A stretch of DNA of 64,000 bases from Paenibacillus abyssi (lineage in GTDB: Bacteria > Bacillota > Bacilli > Paenibacillales > Paenibacillaceae): positions 248,001 through 312,000 of the forward strand of contig NZ_BMGR01000002.1 of the NCBI RefSeq assembly GCF_014640295.1, written 5' to 3'. Positions within the stretch are counted from its first letter, which is position 1. Every line of letters begins with the position of its first letter. The translations under genes and the position numbers were made by a program. Below the pieces are notes generated by a model, which saw only the letters and a program-made list of their open reading frames with translations, searched no databases and was not told the origin of the DNA. This document shows positions 37,773-45,168 of this stretch, in pieces.

Positions 37773-38426
37773 CTATTTCTCCCAAATAAGCAGCCGGATC
37801 GGTGTCGGGTTATAAGCGTTACAAGGATTGTTCAGCTGTGGGCAGTTGCTGATCAGCACCGTTGTGCGGGCTTTCGACTGCAGCTCCACATAACAGCCTG
37901 GCGCGGATACCCCATCGGCAAACGTTAACCCCCCGTCAGATGTGACCGGCACATTCATGAAAAAGTTAATGTTGGGCGCCAAGTCTCTTTTCGAATAAAC
38001 GCCCTCTCGCTTGGCCAGCTGCAGCATGAACGTGTCGCGGCAGTTGTGCATATGCAGCTTGTCATGCGAATACCGCACGGTATTGCTTTGCGCCGAGCAG
38101 GATCCGCCCACTGTATCATGGCGTCCGCATGTATCGGCAACAATGGTCAGCAGCTCTTTGCCCGACTCAGACCGCAGCACCGATCCGGTTGTCAGGTAAA
38201 TGTTGCTTTGGCCGGTGATCGTTGCAACTGCGCTATAGTGGTCTTCCGGATTGTCCGCATCGTAGAACAGCGTGTCCGCGGCTTGGTTGCCTTCGACATC
38301 GATAATGCGAAGCACCTGGCCCGGCTCCAGATCATAGATCCAGCCGTCTCCTGCGGGAATGATCACGTCATATATGGCATCCTCTATACTGCGGGGACTT
38401 TCAATCCGATTAAATACAGCCATCAT
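37773..38426 (-). CDS. DUF1989 carboxyguanidine deiminase subunit (urea carboxylase-associated protein 2)
   Basis: 217 aa. Contains the DUF1989 pattern: GDGWIYDLEPGQVLRIIDVEGNQ, cut by length, then a Cys cluster DTCGRHDTVGGSCSAQSN (about 95-112) and a late CHDxFMLQLA-like stretch (NCRDTFMLQLAKREG). Riboswitch-linked DUF1989 pairs form the carboxyguanidine deiminase that turns carboxyguanidine into allophanate. This is the second structural gene, 35 bases upstream of the carboxylase start. GAGGAGGGTGC precedes the ATG. The subunit assignment rests on operon context. Confidence 0.85.
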   Translation of the reverse strand: MMAVFNRIESPRSIEDAIYDVIIPAGDGWIYDLEPGQVLRIIDVEGNQAADTLFYDADNPEDHYSAVATITGQSNIYLTTGSVLRSESGKELLTIVADTCGRHDTVGGSCSAQSNTVRYSHDKLHMHNCRDTFMLQLAKREGVYSKRDLAPNINFFMNVPVTSDGGLTFADGVSAPGCYVELQSKARTTVLISNCPQLNNPCNAYNPTPIRLLIWEK

Positions 38427-38512
38427 GCACCCTCCTCAAGGTAATATAAAGTAATACTAAGCAATACCAAAGAAATGCATTAAATCTTCCCTCATTCACT
38501 GATTCTTTTCTT

Positions 38513-39235
38513 TCAGATCCCCAACAGAGTGTGGTACTCCCATGTATTCTCGAAAGCGCGCCGGTTCTCCGGCCGGTAGTTCACGCAATAATCCAGCGCA
38601 TCTACTGGCGCTGCGGACAGTATCTCGAGCTTGAACGGCACCGATGGATAGACTGTCCTGGGATCAAGCGGATGCGGCGTGTTGGACAACACCAGCAGTA
38701 CATCCATCTCTGTGCGCAGCGTAACGGTTGCGCCCTCCGGGCAATGCGCCGGATCAAAATGCATATTCCCTGCATCATCGCAAAACACTTTGGAAAATAA
38801 ATTAACAGCTGGCATTAAATCACGTTTCCCCAAGCCGTTCCTTACGAGCTCCACCGTAAAATTTTCTTCGCCGCTGTGCAGCCAATCGTTCCGCAGCTCC
38901 TGATAGCTCGTTTTGCCATATTTAGCGTCTGTGGCAGCGCGGGTCGTGCTGCCACAGATCGGATCATGCCAGCCAAGGCTGTCCTCTACGAAACTTGCGA
39001 GCGCACGGCCGTTGTCGCTCATCAGCACATTCCCTTTCGTCAGATGCGAGGTATGCTGTGCCTTGAGCGTATCCGGCATATTGTAGCGCTCGGTCAAATC
39101 CTTGGCGTTGTACATCAGCATCGCGATATTGGCCCCTTCACCGAGCGCTGTAAAACGAAGCAGCTTGCCCCTGCCAATCTGCCCTGACCATTTGCCGCCT
39201 GGACGGATCGTTGTACTCCATATGTTGTTCATCAT
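38513..39235 (-). CDS. DUF1989 carboxyguanidine deiminase subunit (urea carboxylase-associated protein 1)
   Basis: 240 aa, the longer member of the DUF1989 pair. It carries MLMYNAKDLTERYNMPDTLK, then WHDPICGSTTRA (Cys, about 123), and VNLFSKVFCDDAGN, in the same order as its partner, showing common origin. First gene after the guanidine-I riboswitch; GGGAGGGTTAC precedes the ATG. With the partner it should remove one amino group from carboxyguanidine. The 86-base gap to the second gene shows no promoter or terminator, so all three genes are probably on one transcript. Confidence 0.85.
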   Translation of the reverse strand: MMNNIWSTTIRPGGKWSGQIGRGKLLRFTALGEGANIAMLMYNAKDLTERYNMPDTLKAQHTSHLTKGNVLMSDNGRALASFVEDSLGWHDPICGSTTRAATDAKYGKTSYQELRNDWLHSGEENFTVELVRNGLGKRDLMPAVNLFSKVFCDDAGNMHFDPAHCPEGATVTLRTEMDVLLVLSNTPHPLDPRTVYPSVPFKLEILSAAPVDALDYCVNYRPENRRAFENTWEYHTLLGI

Positions 39236-39264
39236 GTAACCCTCCCGAATCTAATTTAAAAAAC

Positions 39265-39430
39265 AAAAAGCCGGGGAGTAATCTCCCAGGCTTTTATCCT
39301 TCCGTGTGATACAGTTCACGCCGCTGCTGCTGACGCCTCCTGTACGCCGTCTCTTGGACCAGACCTGATTGCAATGGGCAAGCCTCCTGTTACAACTCGC
39401 CTCACTGCCGTCAACGGAACCCTAGACAGC
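39265..39430 (-). ncRNA. guanidine-I (ykkC) riboswitch with terminator
   Basis: The minus-strand leader contains the ykkC hallmarks in order: CTAGGGTTCCG (39425-39415), a GGTCTGGTCCAAGAGA segment (near 39369-39354), ACACGGAAGGATAAAAGCC (39307-39289) and a GGGAGA that enters a terminator stem AAGCCTGGGAG/CTCCCCGGCTT followed by five T (39269-39265). Binding of guanidinium is known to block the terminator and turn on downstream genes. It lies 30 bases before the first DUF1989 gene. Confidence 0.9.
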
Positions 39431-39499
39431 TTTTATTGTTCTCAATCGATTGCTGATGAGAACCCCTATTTTCCTGTCAAGTAATCTAACGTTAATCGT

Positions 39500-39529
39500 A
39501 GTATAGTGTGAATAAAGGAAAGTTGTCAA
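39500..39529 (-). promoter_or_regulatory. promoter of the guanidine operon
   Basis: TTGACA (39529-39524), 18-base spacer, TATACT (39505-39500). The start point would lie about 65 bases upstream of the riboswitch core. Confidence 0.7.
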
Positions 39530-39562
39530 TAATTATGTCAGGTATTATTACATAATAATTAT

Positions 39563-39600
39563 AAAAACCCGCCTGGCGGACATCACGTCTGCCAAGCGGG
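39563..39600 (-). terminator. terminator of the BmrCD-like operon
   Basis: CCCGCCTGGC (39568-39577) pairs with GCCAAGCGGG (39591-39600) with a mismatch and extends inward; five T follow on the minus strand (39567-39563). Confidence 0.85.
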
Positions 39601-39613
39601 CCATTTCCCTTCA

Positions 39614-41635
39614 TCAGGAGACCGTCTGCATCGTCCCCTGCTGCAGCTGATACATCCCGAAATATTTGCCGCGCAGCTCCATCAGCTGCTCATGGTTGCC
39701 CCGCTCTACAATTTGTCCGCGGTCGAGCACAAGAATCTGATCCGCCTGGCGGATCGTCGACAGCCGGTGCGCAATGACAAATGTCGTGCGCCCTTGCTTC
39801 AGCACATCAAGCGCCGCCTGAATGATCGCTTCCGTCTCCGTATCAATGCTCGCCGTTGCCTCGTCAAGAATGAGAATGGCCGGATCATACGCGAGCGCCC
39901 GCGCAAATGAGATTAACTGCCGCTGCCCTGACGACAGCGTGCTTCCTTTCTCAATGACCGGCGCATCGATGCCGTCCGGCATGCTCATGAACATGTTATA
40001 CGCGCCCACATCACGCAGCGCCTGCTCCACCTGCTGCCGGCTGATTGCCGGATTATTCAAGCTGATATTCGAGGCGATGGTGCCCGTGAACAGGAACGGA
40101 TCCTGCAGCACAATGCCCATATGCTGGCGCAGCTGCTGCTTTGGAATTTCCTTAATATCCTTGCCATCGACCGTAATCCGCCCATGCTGAATATCATAGA
40201 ACCGAAACAGCAGATTGAGAATGGAGCTTTTACCGGAACCGGTATGCCCGACCAGTGCTACCGTATCCCCCTGCGCTGCTTGAAATGAAATGTTTTTCAA
40301 CACATTCTCTTCTTTCTTATAAGCGAAGGTCACGTTCTCGAAGGCCACTTCGCCTTTGTACCGCTGCATCGTGCCCGTATCGACCTCCGTGCCTTCCTGA
40401 TCCATCAGCTTGAATACCCGGTTCGCGGATACCCGTGCTGTCTCGAGGTTAGAGAGCTGGTTCACAACGCCTACGATCGGCTGGAACATCCGGTTCATAT
40501 AGTCCACGAAGGCATACAGCACGCCAACTGTCACTGCAGTCCCCAGCCAGTCGCCCCAGAACAGCCAGATCACGACCAGGAAAATGATGTTCCGGATCAC
40601 GTTCACCAGATTGTGGGAGGTGATCGAATTCAAGTTGAGCAGCTTATTCTGATACGTAAAATATTGCTCGTTCAATCCCTCGAATTCCTTCATCGTCTCC
40701 CTCTCGCGGCGGAATGCCCGAATGATCGGCATCCCTTGGATCGTTTCATTAATCATGCCGTTAATATCGCTGAGCTTGGTTCGGATAATTTCGTTATAAC
40801 GCGCAGCGAACCTGCGGTACACCTTCACCCAGATGATCAGAATCGGCACAAGCGGCAGCGCGATGAGCGCCAGCCGGTAATCGAGCAGGAACAACGCGCC
40901 CAAGATTGCCGCCATATAGACGATTGCCGAGAAAAAGTTGGCCAGCACCGATACGTACAGCTCACGGATCGCTTCCGTATCATTCGTGATCCGTGAGACG
41001 ACCTGGCCGGCTGACAGGTTATCATAATACTGAACCGGCAGCCGCTGTGTGTGGGCAAATACATCATTGCGCATCTTCTGCACAATCCGGTTCGCCGACG
41101 TTTGCAGCATCAACCGCTGCCCATAGGTAAACAGCGCAGCCAGCACGAGCAGGCCGAAGTAGAGCAGGGCCATCGTCAGCAAGCCCGGCAGCTCAGGTGC
41201 ATAGAATTTATACAGCTCGCTGGAGGTCAGCCGCGTTACCGGATAAGATAACGTTTCCGATGTATCCGTGTTGGTCACAGTCAGCAAACCATCCGTTACC
41301 TCCCGCCTTCCGTCAAATGCCAATTCCCCATCCAGCCAATAGAAGCTGCGTCCGACCTGTAGCACCCTGGCCTCTTGCCCCCGCGCTTCACCTTCGGTAA
41401 AATGGTCTTCCCGTTTGTACCATTGCCCTTCATGGGAGACGGCATAGCGATCTTCACCGGCCGTCTCGTACCATTTCTTCTCGATCCCGAGAATATTGTC
41501 ATCGATCATCTTTTTCGCGATGAATGGACCTGCCAGCTCTGTACATACCGCCAGCACGAGAAACACCAGCGCGATCAGGATCGTTTTTTTATACAGCATT
41601 GCATATTGATATAATCGTTTGCCTGTCTGTCCCAT
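39614..41635 (-). CDS. bmrD: ABC multidrug exporter half, BmrD-like, with extracellular domain
   Basis: 673 aa, the length of B. subtilis BmrD (YheH). Between membrane helices 1 and 2 is an extra extracellular domain of about 105 residues (about 40-145), the hallmark of BmrD. The ATPase domain (about 430-665) has Walker A VGHTGSGKSSI, Walker B ILILDEATASID with the catalytic Glu, His in IAHRLST, and a non-canonical signature SSGQ. It forms a heterodimer with the BmrC-like partner encoded 25 bases upstream. The longest frame starts at a TTG overlapping the ribosome site GAGGTG; ATG 41635 is preferred. Expected to export drugs such as protein-synthesis inhibitors. Confidence 0.9.
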   Translation of the reverse strand: MGQTGKRLYQYAMLYKKTILIALVFLVLAVCTELAGPFIAKKMIDDNILGIEKKWYETAGEDRYAVSHEGQWYKREDHFTEGEARGQEARVLQVGRSFYWLDGELAFDGRREVTDGLLTVTNTDTSETLSYPVTRLTSSELYKFYAPELPGLLTMALLYFGLLVLAALFTYGQRLMLQTSANRIVQKMRNDVFAHTQRLPVQYYDNLSAGQVVSRITNDTEAIRELYVSVLANFFSAIVYMAAILGALFLLDYRLALIALPLVPILIIWVKVYRRFAARYNEIIRTKLSDINGMINETIQGMPIIRAFRRERETMKEFEGLNEQYFTYQNKLLNLNSITSHNLVNVIRNIIFLVVIWLFWGDWLGTAVTVGVLYAFVDYMNRMFQPIVGVVNQLSNLETARVSANRVFKLMDQEGTEVDTGTMQRYKGEVAFENVTFAYKKEENVLKNISFQAAQGDTVALVGHTGSGKSSILNLLFRFYDIQHGRITVDGKDIKEIPKQQLRQHMGIVLQDPFLFTGTIASNISLNNPAISRQQVEQALRDVGAYNMFMSMPDGIDAPVIEKGSTLSSGQRQLISFARALAYDPAILILDEATASIDTETEAIIQAALDVLKQGRTTFVIAHRLSTIRQADQILVLDRGQIVERGNHEQLMELRGKYFGMYQLQQGTMQTVS

Positions 41636-41660
41636 TGGTTCCAACACCTCAATTTTTTCC

Positions 41661-43421
41661 TTACGATTCCGTAAGCGATTCCAGCTGCTGGCGGTCGAAC
41701 TGCTCTTTGTACCAGCCCCCTTGCTTCAACAGCTGTTCATGCTTGCCTTGCTCTACAATGCGTCCCTCGTCCAGCACGATTATCCAATCGGCATGCTGTA
41801 CCGCAGACAACCGGTGCGTCGTAATGAGCGTTGTCTTGCCTGCCCGCTCCGTCCGGATGCCTTCGATGATCTCCGCCTCGGTCTTCGCGTCAACGGCTGA
41901 CAGCGCATCATCGAGCAGTAAAATATCGGGATTCCCAATCAGCGCCCGCGCAATGCTTACCCGCTGCTTCTGGCCGCCGGAGAGCGCCACTCCTCGCTCG
42001 CCAACCATTGTATCAAGGCCATCCGGGAGCATCTGGATATCCTTGGAGAATGCCGCTCGGTCAAGCGCGCGCTGCAGATCCTCCTCCGAGCCGTCCGACA
42101 ATCCGAAGAAAATATTGTCCCGGATCGATCTGGAGAACAGCACCGGCGACTGCGGCACATAGCCGATCCAACCGAGGAGCTGATGCAGCTCCATCTGCTC
42201 TATCGATACGCCTGAGATGGAAATCTCCCCTGTCCCATGCGGGTATTCGCGCAGCAGCTGTTTGAGCAATGTCGTCTTGCCGCTTCCCGTCCGTCCGACA
42301 ACGCCCAGTGTCTGCCCCTTATGCAGCGTAAACGAGATATTTGTCAGGTTATCCGCTTGGGAAGACGGGTACCGGAAGGTGACCTGTTCGAACTTCAGCG
42401 TTCCCGGCTCCACTACCGCTACAGGATTGGCCGCTTCCTTCACATCTTGACGATAGCCCAGCGATTCATTCACCCGGTCAAGCGAAGCGTTGCCCCGCTG
42501 CATAATATTGATCAATTCGCCGATCGCAAACATCGGCCAGATCAGCATCCCAAGAAACACGTTGAACGATACCAGCTCGCCCAGCGTAATTTCGTTATGG
42601 AACACCAGGTAAGCACCGTAACATAAGCCGATCAAGTAGCTTAGCCCGACAAGAATTTTAATCGTCGGCTCAAATAACGAATCAATGCGCGCAACGGCGA
42701 TATTTTTATCGAATACCTCGCCTGTTTTGGCACGAAACTGTTCCTTGCTTGCCCCTTCCTGGACGAATGCACGGATAACCCTTACGCCGGATACCGACTC
42801 CAGCACCTGATCATTCAACTCGCCGAACGCATCCTGGGCATCCGTGAACCTGTCATGAAGCTTCTTCCCGTAATGCTTCATTGCCAGCGCGATAAAGGGT
42901 AGCGGCAGCAGCGCCGCAAGCGTCAGCTTCCAGCTGATCAGACCGGCCATCACGATGAGAATCGTGACCATGAATAAGCTTGAATCGACCAGGGTCAGAA
43001 TGCCGAACCCTGCCGTTTGCGAGACGGCGCCAAGGTCATTGGTCGCTCTTGCCATGAGGTCGCCCGTGCGATTGCGTTCGTAGAAGGTCGGAGTCATCTT
43101 TAGAAAATGCCGCATCAGCCGCGAACGGAGAATGCGCTCCAGCACGAAGGCCCCGCCAAACAATTTGTAAAACCACACATACGTGATAGCATAACCGATA
43201 ATAATAATGCCGCCCCAGCCAAGCATCAGCTGGAAAAACCGGGTCGAATCCAGCGTGCCTTGATGAATGCCGTCAATCAAATAGCCAATCAGCCATGGCG
43301 GGATGACATCGAGAATTCCCGCAAACACAAGCAAAATGATGGCAACTGCATAACGCTTCCAGTGCATGCCGAAAAACCACTGTAATTTTTTTAGTACCAC
43401 AAACATATGCCACACCCCCAT
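41661..43421 (-). CDS. bmrC: ABC multidrug exporter half, BmrC-like, degenerate site
   Basis: 586 aa, close to BmrC (YheI). Six helices (about 20-300) and an ATPase domain with Walker A VGRTGSGKTTL and canonical signature LSGGQ. Walker B ends LLLDDALSAVD (Asp for catalytic Glu), the degenerate pattern, but its H-loop His is kept (TTHRLSA), unlike the other two degenerate subunits in the window. Several starts are possible: ATG 43421 has TTAGGATGGAAG before it and is preferred; ATG 43406 is also possible. The gene lies behind a leader peptide and two terminators, so expression is probably by attenuation. Confidence 0.9.
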   Translation of the reverse strand: MGVWHMFVVLKKLQWFFGMHWKRYAVAIILLVFAGILDVIPPWLIGYLIDGIHQGTLDSTRFFQLMLGWGGIIIIGYAITYVWFYKLFGGAFVLERILRSRLMRHFLKMTPTFYERNRTGDLMARATNDLGAVSQTAGFGILTLVDSSLFMVTILIVMAGLISWKLTLAALLPLPFIALAMKHYGKKLHDRFTDAQDAFGELNDQVLESVSGVRVIRAFVQEGASKEQFRAKTGEVFDKNIAVARIDSLFEPTIKILVGLSYLIGLCYGAYLVFHNEITLGELVSFNVFLGMLIWPMFAIGELINIMQRGNASLDRVNESLGYRQDVKEAANPVAVVEPGTLKFEQVTFRYPSSQADNLTNISFTLHKGQTLGVVGRTGSGKTTLLKQLLREYPHGTGEISISGVSIEQMELHQLLGWIGYVPQSPVLFSRSIRDNIFFGLSDGSEEDLQRALDRAAFSKDIQMLPDGLDTMVGERGVALSGGQKQRVSIARALIGNPDILLLDDALSAVDAKTEAEIIEGIRTERAGKTTLITTHRLSAVQHADWIIVLDEGRIVEQGKHEQLLKQGGWYKEQFDRQQLESLTES

Positions 43422-43456
43422 CTTCCATCCTAACGTCAGCCTCTTCCCAAGAACAG

Positions 43457-43483
43457 AAAAAACGCACCGCTGCAAACGATGCG
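43457..43483 (-). terminator. second attenuator terminator before bmrC-like gene
   Basis: On the minus strand CGCATCG (43483-43477) pairs with CGGTGCG (43469-43463) with a G-T pair, followed by six T (43462-43457). It lies 36 bases before the bmrC-like start codon, so it should block the gene unless overridden. Confidence 0.75.
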
Positions 43484-43541
43484 CTTTCCTTTCCGCAGCA
43501 AGGATCAGTTCGGCTGGCAGCCGCAATCTGTCTTGCCCGGC

Positions 43542-43580
43542 AAAAAAGGCGCACGGTTACGATAATCGCAACCATGCGCC
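43542..43580 (-). terminator. first attenuator terminator, after the leader peptide
   Basis: A 16-bp stem, GGCGCACGGTTACGAT (43548-43563) with 43565-43580, one or two mismatches, followed on the minus strand by six T (43547-43542). It begins 25 bases past the stop of the leader ORF. Confidence 0.88.
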
Positions 43581-43605
43581 TCTTTGATTCAGGGAATTTC
43601 CATGA

Positions 43606-43692
43606 TCAAAATAGCTGTACGCCCGGATGGATTACGTTCATCTGATTCCATTGTTTTGTTGTTGAATTAAGGCTATTTGTACGATGTTTCAT
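43606..43692 (-). CDS. 28-aa leader peptide (BmrB-like role)
   Basis: GGAAGGAGG lies 8 bases before the ATG at 43692, one of the best ribosome sites in the window. The ORF reads MKHRTNSLNSTTKQWNQ and ends VQLF before TGA. It has no membrane or binding motif. Its position between a good promoter and two terminators in front of a BmrCD-like exporter matches the known B. subtilis bmrB leader arrangement, where ribosome slowing by antibiotics allows read-through. The sequence itself is not recognisably related to BmrB, so the role is inferred from layout. It is too short for ordinary gene finders. Confidence 0.7.
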   Translation of the reverse strand: MKHRTNSLNSTTKQWNQMNVIHPGVQLF

Positions 43693-43726
43693 GAAGCGTA
43701 ATCCTCCTTCCGGTTCATTTATTTGA

Positions 43727-43755
43727 ACTTTACCATCCATTCAAAATTATGTCAA
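43727..43755 (-). promoter_or_regulatory. promoter of the leader-bmrCD unit
   Basis: TTGACA (43755-43750), 17-base spacer, TAAAGT (43732-43727) on the minus strand, about 35 bases before the leader start codon. Confidence 0.65.
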
Positions 43756-43789
43756 TAAGGGTTTCTTGGTCGTATAGTGATCTTTTGCG

Positions 43790-43966
43790 CTACTCTTCTT
43801 TTTCACTCACGTACTCGTTAGGAACATCCTCGCCTTCGGGATTGTTGTTCTTGATTTGGCTTAGACGCCCTCTGCGAAATTCGCCTCCATGCACATCCGA
43901 CACACTCTGCCCGTTATTATCCGTGTTTTTGTTACGGTTACGGTTATAATTTACATTATTCGCCAT
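43790..43966 (-). CDS. small Asn-rich hydrophilic protein, unknown
   Basis: 58 aa. The first third is rich in Asn and Arg (NNVNYNRNRNKNTDNNGQ), the end is acidic (EGEDVPNEYVSEKEE). No membrane helix or known domain. GGAGATGCGCC precedes the ATG at 43966; the frame extends 21 codons upstream without a ribosome site. It ends only 35 bases before the -35 of the leader-bmrCD promoter, with no terminator seen, so its transcript may run into that unit. A spore-associated role is possible but not supported by a motif. Confidence 0.65.
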   Translation of the reverse strand: MANNVNYNRNRNKNTDNNGQSVSDVHGGEFRRGRLSQIKNNNPEGEDVPNEYVSEKEE

Positions 43967-44152
43967 GGCGCATCTCCTTTCTTCAATGATTATAGTTTCC
44001 CGATTCCCGGCGTTTCCTATACAATGCACAGCACAGCAGGCCAGTTAACAGCAGCCCCCCTGTAAAATCTCACCCGGAGAAAAATAAAAAACCGCACAAC
44101 GTATAATAAGCCATCCCCTTACCCCATCCTATAAGGATTGGAGGTGAGAACA

Positions 44153-44308
44153 ATGGCACAAGATGTACTATGTGAAGTAAACTCCTGCAAGTACTGGGCA
44201 GCAGGAAATAAGTGCAATGCTTCCTCGATTTATGTCGTCAGCCATCGAGGCAAGCATGCGAGCAATTCCGAAGAAACCGACTGCAGAACATTTGAACCAA
44301 AAATCTAA
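44153..44308 (+). CDS. DUF1540 small cysteine protein
   Basis: 51 aa: MAQDVLCEVNSCKYWAAG, then NKCNASSIYVV and EETDCRTFEPKI. Four Cys (7, 12, 21, 44) in the spacing of the DUF1540 family, probably a small metal-binding fold; the family is common in spore-forming Firmicutes and its function is unknown. GGAGGTGAGAACA precedes the ATG, a TATAAT lies at 44102-44107, and a terminator follows the stop. It is too short for many annotation cut-offs. Confidence 0.85.
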   Translation: MAQDVLCEVNSCKYWAAGNKCNASSIYVVSHRGKHASNSEETDCRTFEPKI

Positions 44309-44314
44309 TCGCCT

Positions 44315-44344
44315 GAGGCAGCCATAGAGCGGCTGCCTCTTTTC
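44315..44344 (+). terminator. terminator of the DUF1540 gene
   Basis: GAGGCAGCC (44315-44323) pairs with GGCTGCCTC (44331-44339), followed by TTTTC. Confidence 0.88.
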
Positions 44345-44437
44345 TTGATCGGACTCGGGCTTGGATGCCGCTGCGAAATGATGCTGTGCGCATTAAAAAT
44401 AACGTCGGGCAGCCGCTAATTGGCCGGCTCATGAAGT

Positions 44438-44466
44438 AGTATAGCCATCAATGATAATTATTATCA
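44438..44466 (-). promoter_or_regulatory. perfect Fur box over a promoter facing a gene-free gap
   Basis: TGATAAT-T-ATTATCA (44452-44466) is an exact match to the Bacillus 7-1-7 Fur box. On the minus strand it overlaps a possible promoter: GTGATA, 18-base spacer, TATACT (44443-44438). The transcript would start near 44431 and run left, antisense to the DUF1540 terminator and gene. Both flanking genes end here, so no protein gene explains it. See findings. Confidence 0.6.
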
Positions 44467-44481
44467 CTCATAACAAGAAAA

Positions 44482-45147
44482 TCATCCTTTTTTGCCACCA
44501 GTATCTCCACAATAATAAGCAAATACCTGCTCGATCGGCTTAAAATATAAATGGCCGTCTTCCCAAGACTGAAAGTGCAGGTCCATCCTGGAATCATTCC
44601 AATCCGCGGGAGTTCCGGACGTTTGCAGCTTTTTAGGCAGGATCGGCTCTTCTGCCACAGCCGGAAACTCCTGATAGCCAAACAGCAGATTCTCATGAAT
44701 GCCGATGATCTCGTATTTCCCTCCCAGGAAAGCACGTTCCTCCTGCAGCTGGTAATGATAATAAATGTAACTGCCGATCATTTCAGGCCGCAGATGAGCG
44801 ACTCTGCCAACCCTCCTCTCAACCGGCTGCTTCCGCAGCCAATGCTCGTATCCGGCCGGCTCATTGAAATGAAATACATCTGCCATCTTGACCCACTTCC
44901 GTTTCTCGGCTGTGCCGGGCCAATCCGCCAGATAGCTGTTCAGTTCAGGCAGCATCTCAATCGGCGTGATGTCACGAGCAATACATTCGTAATATAAAAA
45001 GACATTGCCCCTCCACCGGCTGGCCGTTACGGTCATGATCTCTCCGGAGTCCACAAGTTGCTTAGCCAATCCGCCTTTTTGCATCACGCTCAGGGCAGCG
45101 TCTTCGACTCCTTCCCGCAGCTGCGCACGCATCATTACACGTTTCAT
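44482..45147 (-). CDS. tandem L-rhamnose-mutarotase-like protein
   Basis: 221 aa, no signal peptide. Two modules are visible: residues 1-100 end in KRKWVKMADVFHFN, and about 115-215 end in WEDGHLYFKPIEQVFAYY. Each resembles the end of the ferredoxin-like RhaM (L-rhamnose mutarotase) fold (W...M.D..FHF), so this looks like a fused pair; ordinary RhaM is about 105 aa and works as a dimer. It follows a rhamnogalacturonan acetylesterase gene by 21 bases, so a role in rhamnose or pectin-sugar use fits. Catalytic residues could not be confirmed by eye. Confidence 0.55.
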   Translation of the reverse strand: MKRVMMRAQLREGVEDAALSVMQKGGLAKQLVDSGEIMTVTASRWRGNVFLYYECIARDITPIEMLPELNSYLADWPGTAEKRKWVKMADVFHFNEPAGYEHWLRKQPVERRVGRVAHLRPEMIGSYIYYHYQLQEERAFLGGKYEIIGIHENLLFGYQEFPAVAEEPILPKKLQTSGTPADWNDSRMDLHFQSWEDGHLYFKPIEQVFAYYCGDTGGKKG

Positions 45148-45168
45148 AATCTCGTCCCTTCGTACAGC

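Noticed and set aside
39236-39613. Gene in the 378-base gap before the BmrD-like gene
   Set aside because: The gap is fully explained by the guanidine-I riboswitch, its promoter and a terminator; no frame with a ribosome site is present.
44238-44432. 64-codon frame starting at the Fur-controlled start point
   Set aside because: No ribosome site, basic and Cys-rich shadow composition, and it runs antisense through the DUF1540 gene; an RNA product is the better reading.
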